A program made the position numbers and the translations under genes. The notes below the pieces were generated by a model. It worked only from the letters and a program-made list of their open reading frames with translations, was not told the DNA's origin and did no database searches. This document shows positions 1 to 8,240 of a stretch of 64,000 bases of DNA, one piece after another (within the stretch, counting starts at the first letter, position 1; each line of letters begins with the position of its first letter). This DNA is from Mycobacterium sp. MS1601 (GTDB lineage Bacteria > Actinomycetota > Actinomycetes > Mycobacteriales > Mycobacteriaceae): the NCBI RefSeq assembly GCF_001984215.1, contig NZ_CP019420.1:4216001-4280000 (forward strand), read 5' to 3'.

Positions 1-1491
1 CGGCTGCCGCGGGTCAACCTCTTCGCCGGCATCAACATGTCGTTCTGGCCCATGGGTCCGCTGCTGCGCCGCTCCGGAGTGATCTTCATCCGCCGCAAGC
101 TCGATGACCCGCTGTACAAGTATGTGCTGCGCGAATTCGTGGGCTACATCGTCGAGAAGCGATTCAACCTCAGCTGGTCCATCGAGGGCACCCGCTCACG
201 CACCGGAAAGATGTTGCCGCCCAAGCTGGGTCTGCTGGCCTACGTCGCCGACGCGTATCTGGAAGGCCGCAGTGACGACATTCTGCTGCAGCCGGTGTCC
301 ATCAGTTTCGACCAGTTGCACGAGATCGCGGAGTACGCCGCCTACGCCCGCGGCGGCGAGAAGGCTCCCGAGGGCGTCAGCTGGCTCTACAACTTCATCA
401 AGGCGCAGAAGGAACGCAACTACGGCAAGATCTACGTCCGCTTCCCGGAGGCGGTCTCCATGCGCCAGTACCTCGGGATCCCCCACAGTGAAGGCGCGCT
501 GGACGAAAACAGCAAGCGGCTGGCCATGCAGAAGATGGCATTCGAGGTGGCCTGGCGCATCCTGCGCGTCACCCCGATCAACGCCACCGGACTGGTGGCG
601 GGACTGTTGTTGACCACCAACGGAATTGCGCTGACCCTCAACCAGGTGCACCACACCGTGCAGGACTCGCTGGACTACCTGGAGCGCAAGCAGACCCCGG
701 TCACCGACAGCGCAGTACGGCTGCGGACTCCCGACGGGGTACGGTCGGCCCTGGATGCGCTCTCGGGTGGGCATCCGATCACCCGGGTGGACGGTGGCAG
801 AGAACCGGTGTGGCGCATCGCGCCCGAGCACCAGCACGAGGGTGCCTTCTACCGGAATACCTTGATCCACGCGTTCCTCGAGACCTCGATCGTCGAACTG
901 GCCCTGGCCTATGCCAGCCGCGCCGACAGTGACCGGCTGGAGGCGTTCTGGTGGCAGGCCCTGCGCCTGCGTGCACTGCTCAAGTTCGACTTCTACTTCG
1001 CCGACACCGCGGCGTTTCGGGCCAACGTCGCCGAGGAGATGGCGTGGCACCAGGACTGGGAGGCCCACGTGGCCGCGGGCGGCGAGGAGATCTCCCAACT
1101 CCTCTACGACAAGCGTCCCCTGATGGCGCATGCGATGTTGCGTCCCTTCTTCGAGGCCTATGAGATCGTCGCCGACGTGCTGCGCGGAGCTCCGCCGGAG
1201 ATCGACAGCAAGGAGCTCACCGAGAAAGCGCTGGGCGTGGGTGCGCAGTACGCGGCGCAGCATCGGGTGCGGACCACCGAATCGGTGTCGGCACTGCTGT
1301 TCGCGACCGCCCGGCAGGTGGTCGCCGATCAGGGGCTGCTGACGGAGGCGCCCGATCTGGCCGCCAGACGGGTGTCGTTCCTGCAGGAGCTGCGCGGGGT
1401 GCTGGCCGATATGGACCGCATCGACAGGATCTCTCGCGAGCAATTCGTCGAGCGGGAGCGTCGGTCCCGGACGAAGTCCGACTCGTTGTAG
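1..1491 (+). CDS. plsB: Glycerol-3-phosphate acyltransferase PlsB2-like, 5' end cut by window edge
   Basis: The reading frame is open from base 1, so the gene begins upstream; the first ATG at 37 is internal. The protein should acylate the sn-1 position of glycerol-3-phosphate at the membrane, the first step of phospholipid and triacylglycerol synthesis. Acyltransferase blocks II to IV are visible: FIRR near residue 30 of the fragment, EGTRSR near 63-68, and [15 protein letters not shown] near 94-108. The H-x4-D block I must lie upstream of the window. About 496 residues are present; the tuberculosis PlsB2 is about 789. It precedes a CopD/CtaG membrane gene after 20 bases. The family call is secure; the subfamily (PlsB2) rests on the ssbB-ettA-gdh neighbourhood. 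Confidence 0.92.
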   Translation, partial: RLPRVNLFAGINMSFWPMGPLLRRSGVIFIRRKLDDPLYKYVLREFVGYIVEKRFNLSWSIEGTRSRTGKMLPPKLGLLAYVADAYLEGRSDDILLQPVSISFDQLHEIAEYAAYARGGEKAPEGVSWLYNFIKAQKERNYGKIYVRFPEAVSMRQYLGIPHSEGALDENSKRLAMQKMAFEVAWRILRVTPINATGLVAGLLLTTNGIALTLNQVHHTVQDSLDYLERKQTPVTDSAVRLRTPDGVRSALDALSGGHPITRVDGGREPVWRIAPEHQHEGAFYRNTLIHAFLETSIVELALAYASRADSDRLEAFWWQALRLRALLKFDFYFADTAAFRANVAEEMAWHQDWEAHVAAGGEEISQLLYDKRPLMAHAMLRPFFEAYEIVADVLRGAPPEIDSKELTEKALGVGAQYAAQHRVRTTESVSALLFATARQVVADQGLLTEAPDLAARRVSFLQELRGVLADMDRIDRISREQFVERERRSRTKSDSL

Positions 1492-1499
1492 TAGGTCGC

Positions 1500-1505
1500 T
1501 ACCCT
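1500..1505 (+). promoter_or_regulatory. -10 box TACCCT, leaderless-type promoter
   Basis: TACCCT fits the mycobacterial TANNNT -10 and ends 6 bases before the GTG at 1512, so transcription would start at or within a base of the start codon. No -35 is recognisable. It overlaps the end of plsB by position, giving the downstream gene its own promoter. Confidence 0.4.
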
Positions 1506-1511
1506 GGACAG

Positions 1512-3530
1512 GTGAACGCAGCTGTTTCCGGCACGACAACCCGGTCGCCGGTGTGGCCGATCCTGATCGGGGTGGCGCTGCTGGCGGGATTCACCGCTGC
1601 CGGACTGGCCGCGTTGTCGCTCACCGACGCTCTGACCGCCACCGGACTGCCCGACCCCGGCCCCGTCACCACGATGGGCCTGCCCTTTGTCCGTGCGGTC
1701 GGTGAGATCGCCGCCGTCGTCGCCATCGGATCGTTCCTGTTCGCGGCGTTCTTCGTGCCACCCCAAACTTCTGGCGTGCTGGATGCGTCCGGTTACCGGG
1801 CGATGCGGACCGGCAGTGTCGCCGCCGGGGTGTGGACGGTGTGCGCGGCACTCTTGGTGCCGCTGACCATCTCCGACGTGTCCGGACAGCCACTGCGTGA
1901 CCACCTGAACCCGGTGACCATGTGGTCATTGGCCGATCTGGTGGAGACAGCGGGGGCCTGGCGGTGGACGGCCATTCTGGCGGCGGCGGTCACGCTGGCC
2001 AGTATCCCGGTGCTGCGCTGGGCCTGGACCCCGGTGCTGACGGCCGCCGCCCTGGTCACCCTGGTTCCGCTGGGGTTGACCGGGCATTCGTCGTCGGGCG
2101 GTTCGCACGACGTCGCCACCAACAGCCTGCTGATCCACCTGGTCGCCGCGTCGCTGTGGGCCGGCGGCCTGTTGGCGCTGCTGGCGCATGCTTTGCGACG
2201 TGGCGCGCACGCCGACGTGGCCGCGCGGCGCTTCTCCGCGGTGGCGCTGTGGTGTTTTGTCGCGATGGGTATCTCGGGTGTCATCAATGCGCTGGTCCGG
2301 ATGTTCCCCAGTGACCTCTTCGACACGCGGTACGGTCTGCTGATCCTGGCCAAGCTGGTGGCTCTGGTGGTGCTGGGCCTGCTGGGTTGGCAGCAGCGCC
2401 GCCTCGGGGTGGCCGCACTGCAGGCCGATCCCGCCGCGCGGCGTCCCCTGATCCGCCTTGCCCTGACCGAGGCCGTCATCTTCGGCGTCACATTCGGTGT
2501 TGCCGTTGCCCTGGGACGCACACCGCCGCCGCCGCCGCGGGTGCTCAACCCGTCGGCCACGGAAGTGGAACTCGGCTACAACCTGAGCGGCCCGCCCACG
2601 GTGTCGCGTTTGCTGTTCGACTGGCGCTTCGATCTGCTACTGGGCACAGCCGCAGTGGTGATGGCCCTGGTGTACCTGTTCGGGGTACGACGACTGCGCC
2701 GCCGCGGCGACGCCTGGCCCGTGGGCCGCACGGTGGGGTTCCTGCTGGGCTGCCTGACGCTGCTGATCGCCACCTCGTCCGGCGTGGGGCGCTACATGCC
2801 AGCCATGTTCAGCGTGCACATGTCCGCCCACATGCTGCTGTCGATGCTGGTGCCCATCCTGCTGGTGTTGGGAGCGCCGATGACCCTGGCGTTGCGTGCG
2901 CTTCCGACGGCAGGCAAGGGACAGCCCCCCGGTCCCCGGGAGTGGCTGCTCGCCGCACTGCACAGCAGGTTCTCGCGGCTGATCACCAACCCATTGGTGG
3001 CAACCGCCTTGTTCGTCGGCGGCTTCTACGGGCTGTACTTCGGCGGCATCTTCGACGCCGTGGCCGGCAGCCACGCCGGCCACGTCGCCATGAACGTGCA
3101 CTTCCTGCTGTCGGGCTACGTCTTCTACTGGGTGGTCATCGGGATCGACCCGACGCCGCGTCCCATCCCTCATCTGGGCAAGCTGGCCATGGTGTTCGGC
3201 TCCCTGCCCCTGCACGCCTTCTTCGGGGTGGTCCTGATGGGGATGAACACCGTGCTCGGGGAGTCCTTCTACCGCTCGCTGCAGCTGCCGTGGCAGACCG
3301 ACCTGCTCGCCGATCAGAAGCTGGGCGGTGGCATCGCCTGGTCGGCGGGTGAGGTGCCGCTGGTGGTGGTGATGCTGGCGCTGCTGATCCAGTGGACCCG
3401 CAGCGACCGTCGGACGGCCAAGCGGATCGACCGCGCCGCCGACCGAGACGAGGACGCCGACCTGGCGGCCTACAACAACATGCTGAAGGTGCTGTCGGAT
3501 CAGGAGAAGCGTCGAGACACCTCGCCGTAG
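1512..3530 (+). CDS. CopD / caa3-type cytochrome oxidase assembly factor CtaG fusion membrane protein
   Basis: A 672-residue polytopic membrane protein. The N-terminal half ends in a CopD-like copper-resistance module (about residues 200-310, with repeated hydrophobic helices and a WQQRR loop). After a Pro-rich hinge (PPPPPR near 340) the C-terminal half is a caa3_CtaG domain with the His-rich segments FSVHMSAHMLLSM and HAGHVAMNVHFLLSG. The same fusion and length is known in mycobacteria (Rv0102 type). It probably handles copper for heme-copper oxidase assembly or copper tolerance; neither is proven. GTG at 1512 is chosen because it follows a TANNNT box at leaderless spacing. The neighbourhood differs from tuberculosis, where this family does not sit next to plsB2. 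Confidence 0.85.
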   Translation: MNAAVSGTTTRSPVWPILIGVALLAGFTAAGLAALSLTDALTATGLPDPGPVTTMGLPFVRAVGEIAAVVAIGSFLFAAFFVPPQTSGVLDASGYRAMRTGSVAAGVWTVCAALLVPLTISDVSGQPLRDHLNPVTMWSLADLVETAGAWRWTAILAAAVTLASIPVLRWAWTPVLTAAALVTLVPLGLTGHSSSGGSHDVATNSLLIHLVAASLWAGGLLALLAHALRRGAHADVAARRFSAVALWCFVAMGISGVINALVRMFPSDLFDTRYGLLILAKLVALVVLGLLGWQQRRLGVAALQADPAARRPLIRLALTEAVIFGVTFGVAVALGRTPPPPPRVLNPSATEVELGYNLSGPPTVSRLLFDWRFDLLLGTAAVVMALVYLFGVRRLRRRGDAWPVGRTVGFLLGCLTLLIATSSGVGRYMPAMFSVHMSAHMLLSMLVPILLVLGAPMTLALRALPTAGKGQPPGPREWLLAALHSRFSRLITNPLVATALFVGGFYGLYFGGIFDAVAGSHAGHVAMNVHFLLSGYVFYWVVIGIDPTPRPIPHLGKLAMVFGSLPLHAFFGVVLMGMNTVLGESFYRSLQLPWQTDLLADQKLGGGIAWSAGEVPLVVVMLALLIQWTRSDRRTAKRIDRAADRDEDADLAAYNNMLKVLSDQEKRRDTSP

Positions 3531-3649
3531 TCGACCCGCGGCGGATCGAAGTGCTCTATGAGGTGATCGGGATTTCCGATTGGACCGCGCACGAGCAGTG
3601 CGGGATCGTTCCACGCGAAAGATGCTGATTCGCAAGCCGAGAGGTTCTC

Positions 3650-4363
3650 ATGCCGGTGCCGACTGTTGTCCTTGTCCATGGTGCATTCGCCGATGCCTCG
3701 TCCTACCAACCGGTCACTCGGGCACTGTTGGACGCGGCGACCCCGGTGGTGGCAGTCGCAGTACCCAACCGCAGTCTGCTCGGTGACGCGGCGATGGTGC
3801 GCGCCGCCATCAACTCGATCGAGGGGCCGGTGGTCCTGGTGGGTCACTCCTACGGCGGAGCGGTGATCACCGTGGCCGGCGCGGCAGCCAACGTCGTTGC
3901 GTTGGTGTACCTGGCCGGCTATGCCCTCACCGAAGGGGAGAGTCTGGCCGAACTGCAGGGCCAGTTTCCCGACTCGGAGCTACCCGCGGCTTTGCTGCAG
4001 ACGCCGTATCCGGCCACTTCGGGCGGCATCGGCGGTATCGACGTCAGCGTGGTGCCGTCGATGTTTCCCGCGGTGGTGGCTGCCGATGTGGACCCCGCGC
4101 TGGCCGAGGTTCTCGCCGCATCACAGCGCCCTCTTTCCGCAGCCGCGTTCACCGAGAAGGCCACCGAGGCAGCCTGGCGCGACAAGCCGGCCTGGGCGGT
4201 GGTGTGTACTGCGGACAAGGCGATCAATCCGGATGTCCAGCGTTTCGGATATGGCCGGGCCGGGGCCACAGTGCGTGAAATCGACTCCTCACATCTGGTG
4301 ATGCTGTCACAACCGAAGATGGTGGTGGATCTCATCGAAGAGGTCATTGCCGCGGTAGCGTGA
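3650..4363 (+). CDS. Alpha/beta-fold hydrolase
   Basis: A 237-residue soluble protein with the fold's N-terminal oxyanion motif VLVHGAFADASSY (residues 7-19) and the nucleophile elbow GHSYGG (about 65-70). An acid is probably in the C-terminal third and the histidine is in the segment DSSHLVMLSQP near 217. No signal peptide. The family covers esterases, haloperoxidase-like and other hydrolases, so the substrate cannot be read from sequence. ATG 3650 follows a GAGAGG ribosome site. A LysR regulator starts 59 bases downstream on the same strand, which hints at a small regulated unit. Confidence 0.8.
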   Translation: MPVPTVVLVHGAFADASSYQPVTRALLDAATPVVAVAVPNRSLLGDAAMVRAAINSIEGPVVLVGHSYGGAVITVAGAAANVVALVYLAGYALTEGESLAELQGQFPDSELPAALLQTPYPATSGGIGGIDVSVVPSMFPAVVAADVDPALAEVLAASQRPLSAAAFTEKATEAAWRDKPAWAVVCTADKAINPDVQRFGYGRAGATVREIDSSHLVMLSQPKMVVDLIEEVIAAVA

Positions 4364-4397
4364 CGAGCGCTCGCATCCGGTGAACAAGCCGGTGGGT

Positions 4398-4419
4398 GTA
4401 CCGGTACGGCATGCTGTAC
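4398..4419 (+). promoter_or_regulatory. Overlapping palindromes at the LysR gene start
   Basis: Two inverted repeats share a GTAC half-site. GTACCGGTAC (4398-4407) is a perfect palindrome. GTACGGCATGCTGTAC (4404-4419) is a palindrome at 14 of 16 positions around GCATGC. The block ends 3 bases before ATG 4423. An autoregulatory site for the LysR protein is the natural guess; this is inference. Confidence 0.35.
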
Positions 4420-4422
4420 GTC

Positions 4423-5328
4423 ATGGATCTGCGCAGCCTCGAGTACTTCCTCGCCGTTGCCGAGGAGCGGTCCTTCACGCGTGCCGCGCAGCGCTGCTTT
4501 GTCACCCAACCCACCATCAGTGCCCAGATGCAGGCATTGGAACGCGAACTCGGAGAGCCCCTGTTCGACCGCGGGCAGCGGGTCGTGACGCTTACCGACG
4601 GTGGTCGATTGTTGCTCCCGTACGCGCGTGAATGTCTGCGAGCGGTCCATGACGCGAGGGCCGAATTCTCGGCCCGCACAGGGTTGCTGCGTGGTGAGCT
4701 GAGGATCGGCACCGGCGGTGGGGTCGAGCACACCACCATTCCCACACTGTTGGGTGCGTTGCGCCAGAAGTTCCCCGGGATCGATATCGATGTCACCGAG
4801 ACCACCAGCGCACCCCTGCTGGAGATGGTGTTGCAGGGAAGTCTGCACGCAGCCGTCATTGCCATGCCGCCGGAGCAGCTGCCCGCGACAATCAGCGCAG
4901 CGCCGATGTTCACCGAACAGATCGTCGCCGTCTTCGACCCTGCGGTGTTCGCTGATCTCGACGGCGAGGTGGTGACAATCGCCGCAGTGGCCGGGCATTC
5001 GGCGATCACCTACCCGAGAACCAGCGCCCTGCGTGCCCGGATCGACACCGTCGCAGCAGAAAGCGGTGCGACGGTGCACGTGCACTACGCCGCCAACGAT
5101 GCGCGCCTACAACTGGCCTTCGCCGAACAGGGGCTCGGCGTCGCGTTGGTAGCCGGATCGGACCCGGCCCTGCAAAGTACGCACCTGACCGTTCGACCCG
5201 TCACTCCGTCCATCGTCTTCGAAAAGGTTCTGGTGTGGCGCAACGATGTCGCTGTCCCGGCGCCCTTGCGGGCCTTCTTCGATCTGTGGAAGGACACCAG
5301 CGTCACCGCGCAAGCGGTGTCCGCCTGA
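4423..5328 (+). CDS. LysR-family transcriptional regulator
   Basis: A 301-residue DNA-binding regulator. The winged helix-turn-helix is at residues 1-60 (MDLRSLEYFLAVAEE, then TQPTISAQMQALERELGEPLF) and the periplasmic-binding-like effector domain follows from about residue 85. An upstream in-frame GTG at 4396 exists, but family members begin exactly at MDLRSLEYF, so ATG 4423 is chosen. The palindromic block 4398-4419 lies directly upstream. The adjacent hydrolase at 3650 is a plausible target; the inducer is unknown. It converges on the TetR gene with only 10 bases between stops. Confidence 0.88.
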   Translation: MDLRSLEYFLAVAEERSFTRAAQRCFVTQPTISAQMQALERELGEPLFDRGQRVVTLTDGGRLLLPYARECLRAVHDARAEFSARTGLLRGELRIGTGGGVEHTTIPTLLGALRQKFPGIDIDVTETTSAPLLEMVLQGSLHAAVIAMPPEQLPATISAAPMFTEQIVAVFDPAVFADLDGEVVTIAAVAGHSAITYPRTSALRARIDTVAAESGATVHVHYAANDARLQLAFAEQGLGVALVAGSDPALQSTHLTVRPVTPSIVFEKVLVWRNDVAVPAPLRAFFDLWKDTSVTAQAVSA

Positions 5329-5338
5329 ACCCGGGAGG

Positions 5339-5959
5339 TCAGGTTGGGTCGAGGTAGGCGACGATGGCGTTGGTCAGGCCGTGGCGGGCGAGGTCGTGGT
5401 CGTTGAAGCTGCCGAGCAGCCGTTCCGAGGCCAGGCCGCGCATGGCGCCGGGGATGAACGCCGCCACCTCGAGGATGCGCTGGCTATCCACCCCGAGATC
5501 GGCAAATGCTTTCTGGCAGGACGTATTCCATGCCTGGCCCCAGGAAACGAACTCGGCGGCGGTCTGCGGGTAGAGCCGTTCCAACTCGTCGGGATCGCTG
5601 GGCAGCGCGGCTCGCAGGTTCTCGATGGCCCGCGAATGTGTGGAGATCAGTCCGTCGTAGAGCAGGTCGATGATGGCGGCGACCCGCTGCTGCAGGGGCG
5701 CATTGGAGTCCGACGGCACCGGTAGTTCGCCTCGGCGTTTCGCGGTGTGGTGCAGCACGGCGGCCCAGAAACCGTCGACATCGCCGAACTGGTACTTCAC
5801 CGCACCCCAGGTGGCGCCGATGTCCTTGGCGATCCTGGCGGCTGACACCGAACCGGGATCGCCGGAGGCCAGCGAGCGAATTGCGGCGTCCAGCATGTTC
5901 TCTCGTGTTGCGAGGCCACGACGATTGCTGCGTCTGCCCTGCGTACCTGCTGCCGCCAT
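5339..5959 (-). CDS. TetR-family transcriptional repressor
   Basis: A 206-residue regulator. The N-terminal HTH runs from about residue 16 to 62 (TRENMLDAAIRSLASG, then SAARIAKDIGATWGAVKYQFG), followed by a helical ligand domain. ATG 5959 is chosen over longer starts because those run into the divergent Rieske gene and because a TACCAT box sits 7 bases upstream, the spacing of a leaderless mRNA. The intergenic space (5960-6038) carries an inverted repeat whose arms contain the -10 boxes of both divergent genes, so repression of itself and of the Rieske operon is likely. The ligand is unknown. Confidence 0.85.
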   Translation of the reverse strand: MAAAGTQGRRSNRRGLATRENMLDAAIRSLASGDPGSVSAARIAKDIGATWGAVKYQFGDVDGFWAAVLHHTAKRRGELPVPSDSNAPLQQRVAAIIDLLYDGLISTHSRAIENLRAALPSDPDELERLYPQTAAEFVSWGQAWNTSCQKAFADLGVDSQRILEVAAFIPGAMRGLASERLLGSFNDHDLARHGLTNAIVAYLDPT

Positions 5960-5965
5960 CTGCTT

Positions 5966-6031
5966 GATGGTAGTGGATCGGAAGATTTTCACAGTGCCCT
6001 CTATCAATTTTTCGTAGAGGTCACTACCATC
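5966..6031. promoter_or_regulatory. Divergent promoter/operator region between TetR and Rieske genes
   Basis: GATGGTAGTG (5966-5975) and CACTACCATC (6022-6031) form a perfect 10-bp inverted repeat. Each arm contains TACCAT reading toward its own gene: 7 bases before the TetR ATG at 5959 and 8 bases before the Rieske ATG at 6039. Inside it lies a second inverted repeat, CCTCTA (5998-6003) and TAGAGG (6015-6020). One repressor bound here could block both -10 boxes. Confidence 0.5.
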
Positions 6032-6038
6032 TCGTGGC

Positions 6039-7070
6039 ATGGCGAAACCGCCGCTGTCCATGAAGCCCACCGGATGGTTCCAGGTGGCCTGGTCTGATGA
6101 TCTCGCCGTCGGTGACGTCCGGACGATGAAATACTTCGGTGAAGAGCTGATCGCCTGGCGGGCGCAGTCCGGCCGTGTGACGGTCATGGCCGCCTACTGT
6201 GCGCATCTCGGCGCGCATCTGGGCTTCGGTGGTCACGTAGTGGGCGAGGTGATCCAGTGTCCGTTCCACGGCTGGCAGTGGAGCGCCGAAGGTCGAAACG
6301 TCTGTATCCCCTACGAGGACAGGCCGAACCGCGGACGCCGGATGACCACCTACCCGGTGACCGAGCGCAACGATTCCATCTACATCTGGCATGACACCGA
6401 AGGCAGGGCTCCGTTCTTCGAGGCGCCCGACATCTTCGCCGACTTCGGCGACGACGCCACGGCGACGGACTACTACCCGCAGCAGCGCCTGTATCGCGAA
6501 GCGCTGGAACTGCATCCGCAGTACGTGCTGGAGAACGGCGTCGACTTCGCCCACTTCAAGTACGTGCACGAGACGCCCATCGTGCCGGTGTTCACCCGCC
6601 ACGATTTCGCCGAACCGGTGTCCTATGTCGATTTCACCATCACCTTCGAAGGTGATGAATCTCAGTCGATCGATGATGTGCGCAGCGGTGTCGAGGCCAT
6701 CAACGGCGGGCTCGGGATCGCCGTCACCAAGAGCTGGGGGATGGTGGACAACCGCACCATCTCCGCGGTGACGCCGGTGGACGAATCCACCTCGGACGTG
6801 CGGTTCACCGTGTATATCGGACGGACTCCGGGCAAGGACCAGCCGCGCCATGAGATCAAGGCTCGCCAGTTCGGCGACGAGGTGATCCGCCAGTTCGCCC
6901 AGGACGTGCACATCTGGTCGCACCAGCGGTATTCGGATCCGCCTGCGCTGTCGAACTCGGAGTTGCCGGGCTTCACCGCAATCCGCAAGTGGGCCATGCA
7001 GTTCTATCCCGACGGGCTCGGTGGTTCCGCTGCCGACCTACACGCGAGAACCAGTGAGGTGTTGCGATGA
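6039..7070 (+). CDS. Rieske non-heme iron oxygenase, terminal oxygenase component (KshA-like)
   Basis: A 343-residue oxygenase subunit. The Rieske [2Fe-2S] ligands are Cys54, His56, Cys74 and His77 (CAHLG and CPFHGW). The mononuclear iron site is at Asn166, Asp169, His172 and His177 in ENGVDFAHFKYVHE. This layout matches the steroid 9-alpha-hydroxylase (KshA) and related actinobacterial oxygenases, but the substrate cannot be assigned. No ferredoxin reductase partner is encoded nearby, so electrons must come from elsewhere in the genome. The stop overlaps the next gene's start by 4 bases (ATGA), so the two are translationally coupled. Likely repressed by the divergent TetR protein. Confidence 0.88.
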   Translation: MAKPPLSMKPTGWFQVAWSDDLAVGDVRTMKYFGEELIAWRAQSGRVTVMAAYCAHLGAHLGFGGHVVGEVIQCPFHGWQWSAEGRNVCIPYEDRPNRGRRMTTYPVTERNDSIYIWHDTEGRAPFFEAPDIFADFGDDATATDYYPQQRLYREALELHPQYVLENGVDFAHFKYVHETPIVPVFTRHDFAEPVSYVDFTITFEGDESQSIDDVRSGVEAINGGLGIAVTKSWGMVDNRTISAVTPVDESTSDVRFTVYIGRTPGKDQPRHEIKARQFGDEVIRQFAQDVHIWSHQRYSDPPALSNSELPGFTAIRKWAMQFYPDGLGGSAADLHARTSEVLR

Positions 7071-8140
7071 CAATACGAGTGTTCCAAGTGGCGACCGGCA
7101 ACGTCGGCTCGGAGATGATCAAGCGCATCGCGCTCGAGCCTGAACTGGAACTGATTGGGGTGCACTGCTATTCACCTGAGAAAGTCGGCAAGGATGCCGG
7201 AGAGCTGGCGGGAATCGCGCCCAACGGGGTGATCGCCACGGGTACCGTCGAGGAGATCATTGCAGCCCGGCCCGACGTGCTCACCTTTCACGGCGTGTTC
7301 CCCGACGAAGACCTCTACGTTCAGGTGCTCGAGGCCGGCATCAACATCGTCACCACCGCTGACTGGATCACCGGCTGGCACCGCGACCACAACCACCCGC
7401 ACCCGTCGGGAAAGCTGGTCTCGCAACTGTTGCAGGAAGCCTGTGACAAGGGCGGGTCCACGTTCTACGGCACCGGCATGAATCCCGGGGTGAATCAGAT
7501 CCTGGGCGTGGTGTGCTCGGCCGACGTGGCCGAGATCGAGAACGTCACCACCATCGAATCCGTGGACGTGTCGTGCCACCACTCCAAGGAGACCTGGATC
7601 GAAGTGGGTTACGGCCTGCCGGTGGATGATCCGTCGATTCCAGACAAGCTGGAGAAGTACACCCGGGTGTTCGCCGACAGTGTGTTGATGATGGCGGACT
7701 GCTTCGACCTGGAACTGGACGAGGTGGTGTTCAGTTACGAACTCGGCGCGTGCACCAAGGACGTCGACCTCGGTTGGTACGTGCTGCCCAAAGGCTCACT
7801 GGGCGGCAACTACATCAAGTACCAGGGGTTGGTCGACGGGGTGCCGCGGGTGGAGACCCACCTGGAGTGGCAGATGACACCGCACACCGATCCCAGCTGG
7901 GATATCAAGGGCTGCTACATCACCCAGATCAAGGGTGACCCCTGCATCTACAACAAGCACATGATCTTCCCGAAGCCCGGCGTCGACCTGTCCGACCCCA
8001 CCAACTTCGCCTCCATCGGGATGACCGTCACCGGTATGCCCGCGCTGCACTCGATCAAGTCCGTGGTGGCCGCCCGGCCCGGCATCATCACCAGTGCCGA
8101 TCTGCCGCTGCGGGGTTTTGCGGGGCGGTTCAAGCTCTAG
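7067..8140 (+). CDS. NAD(P)-binding dehydrogenase of the dihydrodipicolinate-reductase-like / amine dehydrogenase family
   Basis: A 357-residue cytosolic protein. The N-terminal Rossmann segment is VFQVATGNVGSEMIKRI (residues 5-21), followed by the short-loop pattern IGVHCYSPEKVGKDAGEL. A family motif GTGMNPGVNQI is near residue 140. Mycobacteria carry several such paralogues, usually annotated as NAD(P)H-dependent amine dehydrogenase or DapB N-terminal domain proteins. Physiological roles are poorly known. Coupling to the Rieske gene (4-base overlap) suggests it acts on the same catabolite or its product. Confidence 0.75.
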   Translation: MTIRVFQVATGNVGSEMIKRIALEPELELIGVHCYSPEKVGKDAGELAGIAPNGVIATGTVEEIIAARPDVLTFHGVFPDEDLYVQVLEAGINIVTTADWITGWHRDHNHPHPSGKLVSQLLQEACDKGGSTFYGTGMNPGVNQILGVVCSADVAEIENVTTIESVDVSCHHSKETWIEVGYGLPVDDPSIPDKLEKYTRVFADSVLMMADCFDLELDEVVFSYELGACTKDVDLGWYVLPKGSLGGNYIKYQGLVDGVPRVETHLEWQMTPHTDPSWDIKGCYITQIKGDPCIYNKHMIFPKPGVDLSDPTNFASIGMTVTGMPALHSIKSVVAARPGIITSADLPLRGFAGRFKL

Positions 8141-8240
8141 TTCTTCAGGCGGAGTGCCCGGTGGCATGTTCGAGGTCCTACCGACGCAGTACGCGGGTAC
8201 GGGGTAGCGCTGAGCTGCGGTTGTCGGCGACCGCGGAGTT

